Positions 9,160-20,078 of a stretch of DNA of 64,000 nucleotides are shown here, piece by piece (position 1 is the first letter of the stretch; each line of letters opens with the position of its first letter). The position numbers and the translations under genes were made by a program. Below the pieces are notes generated by a model. It was not told where the DNA came from. It saw nothing but the letters and a program-made list of their open reading frames with translations, and searched no databases. The DNA comes from Fremontodendron californicum. Its lineage: Eukaryota > Streptophyta > Magnoliopsida > Malvales > Malvaceae. The DNA is taken from contig JAULJL010000027.1 of assembly GCA_030761205.1 (NCBI GenBank), forward strand, positions 22,240,498 to 22,304,497. Direction: 5' to 3'.

Positions 9160-11278
9160 CATTATCTAACATTTTGCTTGTTGTGTCTCAGTTATAATAA
9201 GTGGTTAGCAACCTCTGCAGGTAATATCTCCTAAATTCTACCTTTAAAATTTGACATTGGGGACAATGTCATATTTTTGTAGGGGGTAAGGGACATATTT
9301 TGCTAATTTAAAAAAAAAAAAAACTTGTTGTGTTTTAAGCCATTTAGAAGTATTCATTCTGAACAAGGTCTGAGTAAGGGAGACTTGAGACATACCTTGT
9401 CAGTTTGATTTCTTCTTTTCAAAAAAAAAAAAAAAAAGTTATGTTTTAAGCAATTTAGAAGTATTCATTCTGAACAAGGTCTGAGTAAGGGAGACTTGAG
9501 ACACACCTTGTCAGTTTGATTTTAATCTTTTTATGTTTACTTGTTAATTTTTGTTTAGTATTTTAGGATTATTTAGGTTGCATGAGTTTGTTTTGTTTTG
9601 AGTCTTAGTTGTTCCTATTCTTATGTTATTAGTTCTTTTCTCTTACACATGATTCTTTCATTTGGGTTAATAGACTTACATTGAGGACAATGTAAGAATT
9701 AAGTGTGGGGGGAATGATTTAGGATTTCTTTTATTTTTGTCTACTATTTTTTTTTTATGAGTCTTTATTATTATTATTTTTTTTTTTAGTGTGTTTTAGT
9801 TCCTTTTTAATACAATGATGAGATATGAATTGCATAAGTCTAAAACAGATTTATTAGTGAGAAGATTTTCATGAGAATTGAGCTTGATGTCAACATTTTT
9901 ATGAGCCAATGTTAATATGATATGTTGATTGAGAAAGAAGCATGTTTAGACTTAATCTGACTTGTATAATCATCCTTGTGAGTTTTTGAGCCTATAATGA
10001 TTGATGCATTATACAAATCAATCTAATTTCTTTCTTGAGTGCTCTTATGATTACATGATTCTCTAGAACTTGCTTTAAACCGTTTGAGACTATATTGATA
10101 CATGTGACAACATGAATATGATAGAGGCATTAGGATTATAACCAGAGCCAAACAGCCATCCATTATTAATGTTCTAAGAGAACATCCCCACTAGTGAGCC
10201 AATTTGAGCCTACATTAAATATGATGTTTTATTGGTAACCACAACTTACACCTAGCCTAAATATACTTATATCCTTACCCTTGTTCTAAAGATGGATTAT
10301 ATATTTTGAGACATATTGCAAAAAAACAAGGGATATTTTTAGTTAAAAATTTGGGTTAGAAACAAGAAATAAGTGTGGGGGGAAAAGAAAAGAAAAGTCA
10401 AGAGAAAAAGAAATGGAATACTGGCAAATACATTCCTATGTAAAAAAATATGAATCATCTCTTGAATTTGTGGAAAAAGAAAAAGATGTTACAAAGTTGT
10501 TTAGAATGAAGAAAAGGCCCAACATGAATATCCGGCCTAGGTGACTATGTACTTGTAAAGAGTTTTGATAAGTTTCTTTGTATGATCTTATTATGTCTCT
10601 AAACTTTATGAACTCTTTGGAACCTTTGTGATATCGTTATCCTTTTGTTCTTCAACCACATTACAAACCCCTTGGCCCCATTACAACCTTGATTAAAGAC
10701 CTCTTGATTCATGAAGTTGTATGATCTAAATAGTGGAGAATAGGTGGACAAGCAAGAATATGGTAGAACTGTTTTCATGAGATTGATTGAGTGTAAACAC
10801 TTCACCACTACTTTAAAGAGTGAAAATCATGAGGGTATCCCATGTGAGAAGTTGAGATTAAATTTGAACATGCAATATTTTGATTGAGATATGTTATGCT
10901 AATATTGGCTTAACTCAAACAATTTACATTCAAGCATGATTTTTTGTGAAATTCTTTAAGCTATTGATTAGTTTATAAGACTTGTTCAAATATTGTCTCT
11001 AATTTGTATTGAAAGGATTAGGAGTAAATATTTTTAGTATATGTAGTTTATTTATATGAAGTTTATTTATATTTTAATTTTTCAATGTTTGTGGGTATCG
11101 TTCTAGTAAACCCTCACGAGACTAAACTCGTCCACTAGGGACACCTAGGGGTTTAAAGGCTTGTGTCACATGCTAAGTGCCACCGTGATTTCCTACGAAA
11201 GTGGATTAGATTAGATTTTCTTATTTTATTTTTATTGAGTCGTTGCTAGGGACTAGCAACAATCTAAGTGTGGGGGTG
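9160..11278 (+). other. Long 3' untranslated region and polypurine tract of E2
   Basis: About 2.1 kb without a plausible gene, conserved in every element that has this region. It holds a GACATTG-GGGA-CAATGTC hairpin (9251-9268), a direct repeat of about 70 bp (near 9340-9412 and 9448-9521), a CTTACATTG-AGGA-CAATGTAAG hairpin (about 9676-9697) and internal AAGTGTGGGGGG tracts near 9700 and 10374. The true polypurine tract, AAGTGTGGGGGTG, is at 11266-11278 directly before the 3' LTR. Confidence 0.75.
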
Positions 11279-13362
11279 TGATAACTCGTATAATTATATA
11301 GTTTTTAGTTATGTTTTATTATTGTTTTGTGTCAAATACGAGTTATTATTGTTTAGTCTAATTGTGTTTATGATCTTTTATATTTTTATGTAATTTGGTG
11401 TTTTTCACAAGTTTCTTTGAGTGATTTCAGATTACTAGAATTAAGGGCAAATCCAGTTCAGTTCCAGTTCCGACACATTTTGCCATATCAGCTATATCTG
11501 GAGTTTCACTGAAGCAATAAGGCTGAAATTTGTATCCGTGCAAAGCTAAGAGGCATATCTATCTTTTTCATGTTTTATACTTCTTGAAACGGAGTCGTTT
11601 TCCCTAGCGAAATCGACCATCAAGTTGGCTGATGTGCAATGACGTCTGTGCTGACCTGTTTTCGTATTTTGCCCATATCTGCTTATCCACATCAGCAAAT
11701 GAGCTGATTCCAATGGCTATGGATCCGTAACTGATACGGGAACCTTTGTCTAGAAGACCATATGATCAGATCAGGCCTCTAATATTGACGAAATCGACCA
11801 TCAAGTTGGATGATGTGCAATGACGTCTGTGCTGACATGTTTTCGTATTTTGCCCATATCTGCTTATCCACATCAGAAAATGAGCTGATTCCAACGGCTA
11901 TGGATCCGTAACTGATAGGGGAACCTTTTTCTAGAAGACCATGTGATCAGATCAGGCCTCCAACATTGACGAAATCGACCATCAATTTGGCTGATCAAAA
12001 TTGTCATACAATATGACGAAAATTGTTAGAAAAATTCACCCACCTATTATACCTACCTTTGAAATTTGTAAAGCTTGTCTCTTGTCATTAAGCCTTCCAA
12101 AATGTGTATAAATAGAGGGCCTTGGATGATTGTAGAGGATCAGATTGTACATAGGTAGGATATTAGCCATTTTAATAAAATTCTCTAAGTTTTCTTCTTC
12201 TTTCTTTTCTCTAGTTTTCTTTCTTTTCTCTAGTTTTCTTTTTCTTTAGAGAGAGCAAGAGGTTGGATAATTAATATTCTTCCTCTTCTTCTTTCTTTCT
12301 TTTATTTTCTTCTTAGATTTTCTTTAATTTTATGTTTATGTTTATAATGCCTATGCTAGGCTAAACTTCTATTTGGTTAAGGGTGATTTCAAAGCCCTAG
12401 ACATGTTTTGTGATTGATTTTCAGATTCTATCTATCATTAATTTTCTATCAAAGTTGCTTATGTTCTTCTACAAGAATTGTTCATGATGTTGTCTAGATT
12501 TATTTAGGTGTACAACTAGATAGATCTTGATAATTATCTATTGCTAGTTTAGGAGTCTTGATCCGTGTAATTGTCTTGATTTCCTATTCATAAGTGGCAA
12601 TTTGTGATTAATGATTATGGTCAAGTTTTCAATAATTGCAAAGTGGAACATAACCTAAGTTGAACAATCCGAGCTTATGTGTTTGTTGCTTAGATCAACC
12701 TATCTTTCTCATCATAAAGCTGCCATTAAATTGAATTTAGAGAGCTTATTCTAGGTTGTTTAATGGTTAGAGATTAAATAGAGAGCTTGTTCTATTTAAC
12801 GACAAACTAAGGAAAGATTGGGGTAACAGAGCTTGTTGTTATCTACGGTTGTTAACTTTGATAGTTGGTTGATATTGATAGATCTGAAATTGATTCTTAA
12901 TGATGTCTAGTGGTGGCGAATGAAACCTTAACCATATTTTTCATATTTGATTCTTCTTACTTATTTGTTTTCTTACTTTTAGTTTGCTTATTTTTTATAT
13001 TTATTTTTATTGGCTGGTTATACCGCCTAATTTGTATATTAACTTTGTTTTATTTTTATTGGCTGGTTATACCGCCTAATTTAGTATATATATTTTTATT
13101 GGCTGGTTATACTGCCTAATTTAGTATATATATTTTTTTATTGGCTGGTTATACCGCCTTGCATCTTATTCTTATTATTTACTTTAGTTTAAATCTGGCT
13201 TCAAAAACCCCTTTTCTTTTATTGTTCTTGAATTTAAGTTTTAAACTATTAACTTATAAACTAAAACCCAATCCCTGAGGACTCGACCCTTGCTAACTAC
13301 TATACTTACAATTTATCTTTTTAGTGCAAGGTTAAATAAGATACACTCTTTTGGGTGCATCA
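11279..13362 (+). repeat. 3' LTR of E2 (2084 bp)
   Basis: Same length as the 5' LTR and differing at about seven positions by eye (for example ACTGCC instead of ACCGCC in one 16-bp repeat). It ends GGGTGCATCA and is followed by the GTGCA target duplicate. Confidence 0.95.
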
Positions 13363-14136
13363 GTGCATCTTTTGGTACTTGTTGAATGACATCCACAAAC
13401 AAACTGTTTAAGGTTTCCAGCGTGTCTTGTTCATGTTCATCCTCCTTGAACTTTGCGAATCTACTAGGAAAAGGTGGAGAAGAAACATTAGTAAAAATTG
13501 GAATCTCAAACGTTACCTCAGGTGTCGAAATACTCTTATTTGGAATTGAAGCTTCATTATCTTCAAGAATAGAATCCATCTCTAATTTTGTCTCATCCTC
13601 ATTTGTTCCTCATTCCTCAAGGTCACAATAGTAGCATTCTCCTTTGGGTTAATCATCGTTTGGGCAGGGAGTTCTTCAGATCTTTGTGCTACCCATCCCA
13701 CCATACTACTAGCCAATTGGCTCATTTGCTTTTCCAAACTCTAGATGCTTGCCCTTGTTTCCTGTTGAAATTGCAAAGTATCAGTAACAAGAGAATACAC
13801 AAGATCTTCTAGAGAAGTACCTGAGTTTTGAGTCATATGTGGTGGTTGAAAAAGATCTGGTTCTTGAGACCATGATTGATTGAAGCTAGATGGATGAGTG
13901 TAATTGGCATAAGGATCTACTTCTTGGTAATTTTTCGAGTAGCCATAATTAGTATGATCCCACCATCCCTCATGGTAAGTGTTGGAGTAATGATCATGCG
14001 GTTGGTCTTGGAACCATTGATGGCCTTGACATCCTCCCATGGCCAATTGTTGAACTGGGGAGGTGAGATTGGCTTGTTGATTCTCCATGTTCATGTATGC
14101 CACCAACTCTTCAACTGTTAGATTGCTTAATTCCAT
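13363..14136 (-). pseudogene. Broken gag-like gene of E3, N-terminal part
   Basis: It starts at 14134-14136 and matches the E2 gag-like protein from its first residue. A Gln codon has become the stop TAG (near 13742), and a single base is missing near 13605 compared with E2, shifting the frame. It is also cut by the E2 insertion at 13363, with its C-terminal end at 3725-3912. It encodes no capsid or knuckle. Confidence 0.85.
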
Positions 14137-14302
14137 CTTTTTTTTTTCAAAATTTGAAAAGAAAAACATGTATGTACAAGAAAATAATACTAATTAGAAC
14201 TGAAAATAAGAATAAACCAAGTAACAAATAAAAAAAAAGAAAGTAAATAATTAGAACAGAAAATAAGAATAAACCAATAAACTAATAAACTAAAGAAAGC
14301 AA

Positions 14303-14320
14303 TCTCCGGCAACGGCGCCA
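14303..14320 (-). other. Primer binding site (tRNA-Asp), E3, one mismatch
   Basis: The minus strand reads TGGCGCCGTTGCCGGAGA, differing from the other copies at one base, in keeping with the decay of E3. Confidence 0.85.
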
Positions 14321-14326
14321 AAAATT

Positions 14327-16197
14327 TGATGCACCCAAAAGAGTGTATCTTATTTAACATTGCACTAAAAAGATAAATTGTAAGTATAGTAGTTAGCAAG
14401 GGTCGAGTACTCAGGGATTGGGTTTTAGTTTATAAGTTAATAGTTTAAAACTTAAATTCAAGAACAATAAAAGAAAAAGGGTTTTTGAAGCCAGATTTAA
14501 ACTAAAGTAAATAATAAGAATAAGATGCAAGGCGGTATAACCAGCCAATAAAAATATATATACTAAATTAGGCGGTATAACCAGCCAATAAAAATATATA
14601 TACTAAATTAGGCGGTATAACCAGCCAATAAAAATAAAACAAAGTTAATATACAAATTAGGCGGTATAACCAGCCAATAAAAATAAATATACTTTTAAAA
14701 ATAAGCAAACTAGAAAAGTAAGAAAACAAGTAAGTAAGAAGAATCAAATATGAAAAATATGGTTAAGGTTTCATTCTCCACCACTAGACATCATTAAGAA
14801 TCAATTTCAGATCTATCAATATCAACCAACTATCAAAGTTAACAACCGTAGATAACAACAAGCTCTGTTATCCCAATCTTTCCTTAGTTTGTCGTTAAAT
14901 AGAACAAGCTCTCTATTTAATCTCTAACCATTAAACAACCTAGAATAAGCTCTCTAAATTCAATTTAATCGCAGCTTTATGATGAGAAAGATAGGTTGAT
15001 CTAAGCAACAAACACATAAGCTCGGATTGTTCAACTTAGGTTATGTTCCACTTTGCAATTATTGAAAACTTGACCATAATCATTAATCACAAATTGCCAC
15101 TTATGAATAGGAAATCAAGACAATTACACGGATCAAGACTCCTAGACTAGCAATAGATAATTATCAAGATCTATCTAGTTGTACACCTAAATAAATCAAG
15201 ACAACATCATGAACAATTCTTGTTGAAGAACATAAGCAACTTTGATAGAAAATTAATGATAGATAGAATCTGAAAATCAATCACAAAACATGTCTAGGGC
15301 TTTGAAATCACCCTTAACCAAATAGAAGTTTAGCCTAGCATAGGCATTGTAAACATAAACATAAAATTAAAGAGAATCTAAGAAGGAAATAAAAGAAAGA
15401 AAGAAGAAGAAGAAAATAAAGAAAAAGAAAACTAGAGAAAAGAAAGAAGAAGAAAACTTAGAGAATTTTATTACAATGGCTAATATCCTACCAATGTACA
15501 ATATCATCCTCTACAATCATCCAAGGCCCTCTATTTATACACATTTTGGAGGGCTAAATGACAAGAGACAAGCTTTACAAATTTCAAAGGTAGGTATAAT
15601 AGGTGGGTGCATTTTTCTAACAATTTTCGTCATATTGTATGACAATTTTGATCAGCCAACTTGATGGTCGATTTTGTCAATTTGGGAGGCCTGATCTGAT
15701 CACATGGTCTTCTAGAAAAATGTTCCCCTATCAGTTACTGATCCATAGCCGTTGGAATCAGCTCATTTGCTGATGTGGATAAGAAGATATGGGCAAAATA
15801 CGAAAACAGGTCAGCACAGACGTCATTGCACATCAGCCAACTTGATGGTCGATTTCGCTAGGGACAACGACTCCGTTTCAAGAAGTGTAAAACATGAAAA
15901 AGATAGATATGCCTCTTAGCTTTGCACGGCTACAAATTTCAGCCTTATTGCTTCAGTGAAACTCCAGATATAACTGATATGGCAAAAGGTATCGGAACTG
16001 GAACTGAACTGGATTTGCCCTTAATTGTTGATTTAACCTAGTAATCTGAGATCACTCAAAGAAACTCGTGAAAAACACCAAATTACATAAAAATATAAAA
16101 GATCATAAACACGATTAGACTAAGCAATAATAACTCGTATTTGACACAAAACAATAATAAAACATAACTAAAAACTATATAATTATACGAGTTATCA
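14327..16197 (-). repeat. 5' LTR of E3 (type-1, 1871 bp)
   Basis: It runs from TGATGCACCC to GAGTTATCA. It has four 16-bp cores in R-U5 but only one copy of the U3 unit that E2 and E7 have twice, which explains most of the shorter length. The TATA box is in the reverse sense near 15532. Confidence 0.9.
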
Positions 16198-16641
16198 GAT
16201 TTTCTTATTTTTATTTTTATTTTGTTTTGCTCGAGGACTAGCAAAAAGATAAGTGTGGGGGTATTTGATAAGCTCATAAAATATACATTTTATGCCTTTC
16301 TACCTTTAGTTTTTGTTATGTTTTCGATCTTTATCTTGTTTACTTATAATATATTTTTGAATTTTAGGTACAATAAAGAGAATGAAGTCAAAAGATGTCA
16401 ATAATGATGGTAAATATCCTTACAAAATCATAATCACAAGATGGAAGAAGACTTGGGAGTCAAAAATATCAATTTCTGGTTGAAAAGCAATCAGGCAGAT
16501 TTGACCTCCGAAGCTTGTTGCAAGGAAAACATGATTTTTGCACCTACAGGCTTACTTGTGCGGCAATAACTTATTCTCAGGGTTTTAAAGCTCTATAAAT
16601 ACCATCTTTTGAGCCACAAACTAGACATCTTTTCAGGAGAC
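16198..16641 (+). mobile_element. E4: 3' end of an older forward element (polypurine tract and partial U3)
   Basis: It begins in an internal region next to E3, has the polypurine tract AAGTGTGGGGG at about 16250-16261 and then a third type of LTR starting TGATAAGCTC at 16266. U3 has its own TATA box at 16594-16601. The LTR is cut at 16641 by the E5 insertion; the rest would lie beyond the right window edge. No coding part is visible. Confidence 0.75.
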
Positions 16642-18457
16642 TGCTGCACCCAAAAGAGTGTATCTTGTTTAACCTTGCACTTAAAAAGAAAATCAATTGT
16701 AGAGTATAGTGATTAGCAAGGGATTGGGTTTTAATCTATGAGTTATTAGTTTATAACTTAGGTTCAAAGAAAACAAAAGAAAAGGGGGTTTTGAAATAGT
16801 TTTAAAAATAAGCAAACAAGAAAAGTAAGATGCAAGTAAGAAATAAGAAATCAAATATGAGAGAAATATGGTTCAGGTTTCATTCTCCACCACTAGACAT
16901 CATTAAGAACCAATTTCAGATCTATCAATATCAACCAACTACCAAAGTTAACAACCGTAGATAACAACAAGCTCTGTTATCTCAATCTTTCCTTAGTTTG
17001 TCGTTAAATAGAACAAGCTCTCTATTTAATCTCTAACCATCAAACAACCTAGAATAAGCCCTCTAAATTCAATTTAATGGCAGCTTTATGATGGGAAAGA
17101 TAGGTTGATCTAAGCAACAAACACATAAGCTCGGATTGTTCAACTTAGGTTATGTTCCACTTTGCAATTATCGAAAACTTGACCATAATCATTAATCACA
17201 AATTGCCACGTATGAATAGGAAATCAAGACAATTACACAGATCAAGACTCCTAAACTAGCAATAGATAATTATCAAGATCTATCTAGTTGTACACCTAAA
17301 TAAATCAAGACAACATCATAAACAATTCTTGTAGAAGAACATAAGCAACTTTGATAGAAAATTAATGATAGATAGAATCTGAAAATCAATTACAAAACAT
17401 GTCTAGGGCTTTGAAATCACCCTTAACCAAATAAAAGTTTAGCCTAGCATAGGCACTGTAAACATAAACATAAAATTAAAGAGAATCTAAGAAGAAAATA
17501 AAAGAAAGAAAGAAAGAAAGAAAGAAGAAGAAGAAGAATATTAATTATCCAGCCTCTTGCTCTATCAAAAACAAAGAAACAAAGAAGAAATCAGAACTTT
17601 GATGCTTGGGAAAGTGTATTTTCGTTTGCCCCCTTGTTCTCTATTTATAGGCAATAGTTAGGGCATCAAACAAGGGAATTTCAGCTCTCTCCCTTCAATA
17701 AATGCTGACTTGTGGCTAAAGTTAAGGAAAAGTGGCTGACTTTTGTGTTTTAAGGAAAGATATAAGCCTTGGCAGCCAAGTTTGAATAAAGTAGGAAAGT
17801 TTTAGTCAAAACACTCTTTAATGAAGATAGATTATATTCTTGCAGCCAAAGTAAGTGTAAGGAAGGAAAGTCTTGGCTGATTTAATTCTCCTACTTTGAC
17901 TAGGATTAGCTTTAAGGAAAGATACTTGCAATTAACGAAATTAATGCAAGTTGACAGCCACTAATCCTTCTTTGACCAGGATAAACATAAATGTCAGCTA
18001 GGGTATTAAGAAAAAAATGTGATTTGCGGCTAGGGTATTTTCTACCACTAGGGTTGTTTAGGGAGATATTCCAATGCAGATTGGATGATCATTTCTTATC
18101 CGATTTAGGGCCATGACCAACCGTTGGAAAGGTAATCAAGTGATCTTCAAAAGTCAAGAAGGAGGTTTCTTCGAATAAATAATCTAACATCATGTTTTCT
18201 TAGCAACAAGCTCCGGAGGTCAAATCTGTCTTCTTACTTTGCACCAAGAATTTGATCTTTTTGACTCCCAACTCTTTTTCCATCTTGTGATTGTGATTTT
18301 GTAAGCTCTTTAACATCCTAATTGACATGTTTTGACTTTATCTCCTCCAAAATACCTACAAAGCATAAAAACCTAGTAAAATGTCAAGGAAGTAAGAATC
18401 AAAGCACAAAGTATAAGGAAATTAAATAGGAAAATGTATGAAATTAAGCACTTATCA
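16642..18457 (-). repeat. 3' LTR of E5 (type-2 U3 with type-1 R-U5, 1816 bp)
   Basis: It runs from TGCTGCACCC to CACTTATCA. The left part (R-U5, to about 17560) is like the type-1 LTRs but lacks the 16-bp tandem repeat. The right part (U3, about 17570-18457) is unrelated to type-1 U3 and has its own TATA box, in the reverse sense at 17642-17649. It is a promoter-swapped LTR. Confidence 0.85.
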
Positions 18458-20078
18458 AATTCCCCCACACTTAATCTTTTGCTAGTCCTCAAGCAAAATC
18501 AAATAGCGACAAAATAATAAAACCTAATCTAATCCTCTTTCAATACAAATTAGAGACAATCATTGAACAAGTCTTATAAACTAATCAATAGCTTAAAGAG
18601 TTTCACAAAAAATCATGCTTGATAGTAAATGGTTTGAGTTAAGCTAAAATTAACATAACATATCTCAATAAAAATAGTGCATGTTCAAACTTAATCTCAA
18701 CTTCTCACATGGGATACCCTCATGATTTTCACTCTTTAAAGTACTGGTGAAGTATTTATACTCAATCAATCTCATGAAAACAGTTTTTACCATATGCTTG
18801 CTTGTCCACCTATTCTCCACTACTTAGATCATGCAACTTCATGAATCAAGAGATCTTTATGCAAGGTTATTATGGGGCCAAGGGATAATAATGTGGCTAA
18901 AGAATAAAAGATAAAAGATATTACATAAGTTCCAAAGATTTTATAGAGTTTAGAGACATAATAAGATCTATACAAAGAAACTTCTCAAAACTCTTTACAA
19001 GTACATAGTCACATAGGCCGGATATTCATGTTGGGCCTTTTCTTCATTCTAAACAACTTTGTAACATATTTTTCTTTTTCCACAAGTTCAAGAAATGATT
19101 CATATTTTTTTTTCATTTTTTTTCACATAGGAATGTATTTTCCAGTATTCCATTTCTTTTTCTCTTCACTTTTCTTTTCTTTTCTTTCCCCCCCACACTT
19201 ATTTCTTGTTTCTAACCCAAATTTTCAATAGATCTTCCTTGTCTTTGCAACTTGTCTCAAAACATGCTAATTCATCTTTGGAACAAAGGTAAAGATATAA
19301 ATAAGTATATTTAGGTTAGGGACAAGTTATGGTTTCCAAAGAAATAGCTTATTCAATGTAGGCTCAAATTGGTTAACTAAGGGTGTGTTCTCTTGGAACA
19401 TCAATAAGGGATGGCTGTTTGGCCCTGGCTAAAAATCCTAATGCCTCTAGCATATTCATGTTGTCACATGCATCAATATAGTCTCAACAAGGTTTAGAGC
19501 AAGTTCTAGAGAATCATGTAATCATAAGAGCACTCAAGAAAGAAATTAGATTGATATGTATAATGCATCAATCATTATAGGCTCAAAAACTCACAAGGAT
19601 GATTATACAAGTCAGATTTAAGTCTAAACATGCTTCTTTCTCAATCAACATATCATATTAACATTGGCTCATAAAAAAGTTGATATCAAGCTCAATTCTC
19701 ATGAAAATCTTCTCACTAATAAATCTGTTTTAGACTTATGCAATTCATATCTCATCATAGTATTGAAAGTGACTAAAACACACTAAAAACAACATAAAAA
19801 GACTCAAAAACAAAACACTCTAAATAAAATCAGAAATTCTTCCCCCACACATAATTTTTACATTGTCCTCAATGTGATGCTATTATCCCCCAATGCAAGA
19901 ATTATATGTAAGAGAAAAGAACTACTAAACAAAACAAAAGAAAAACAAACAAAAGATAGAATGATGGAGAGTAAGGAATATGCAAATCTGATATAATAGA
20001 TGCTCTCCATCCTTTTGGGTTGCCTCCCAAGAAGCGCTTGGTTTATTGTCCTCAGCCTGACTGAGACCCATGCCATTA
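18458..20078 (-). other. 3' untranslated region of E5
   Basis: A reverse polypurine tract directly follows the LTR. The sequence matches the 3' untranslated region of E6 and E7 up to about 19780, then jumps within an A-rich stretch to the block that normally lies just after gag-pol (CAACATAAAAAGACTC onward). A hairpin-like CATTGTCCTCAATG is near 19861. No gene is visible. Confidence 0.75.

Larger units (their letters stand above)
3913..13362 (+). mobile_element. E2: complete non-autonomous Athila derivative with NABP-like and LOG genes
   Basis: The element is 9450 bp, with two 2084-bp LTRs, a perfect tRNA-Asp primer site, a polypurine tract and a GTGCA target duplication. The inside has only three genes: a reduced gag-like gene, the 178-aa NABP-like gene and the 215-aa LOG gene, followed by about 2.1 kb of 3' untranslated sequence. 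Capsid, knuckle, protease, RT, RNase H and integrase are all absent, so it must be mobilised by a relative such as E7. The two LTRs differ by about seven substitutions by eye, so it is recent but older than E7. Confidence 0.93.
3725..16197 (-). mobile_element. E3: decayed reverse non-autonomous element, split by E2
   Basis: E3 consists of 3725-3912 and 13363-16197; everything between is E2. Right to left it has a 5' LTR (14327-16197), a primer site with one mismatch (14303-14320), a reduced gag-like gene with disabling changes, and then nothing more, because its 3' half is missing at the junction near 3725. It is a sister of E2, whose gag-like gene it shares. Joining the flanks of E2 gives continuous gag-like sequence with GTGCA duplicated. 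Confidence 0.85.
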
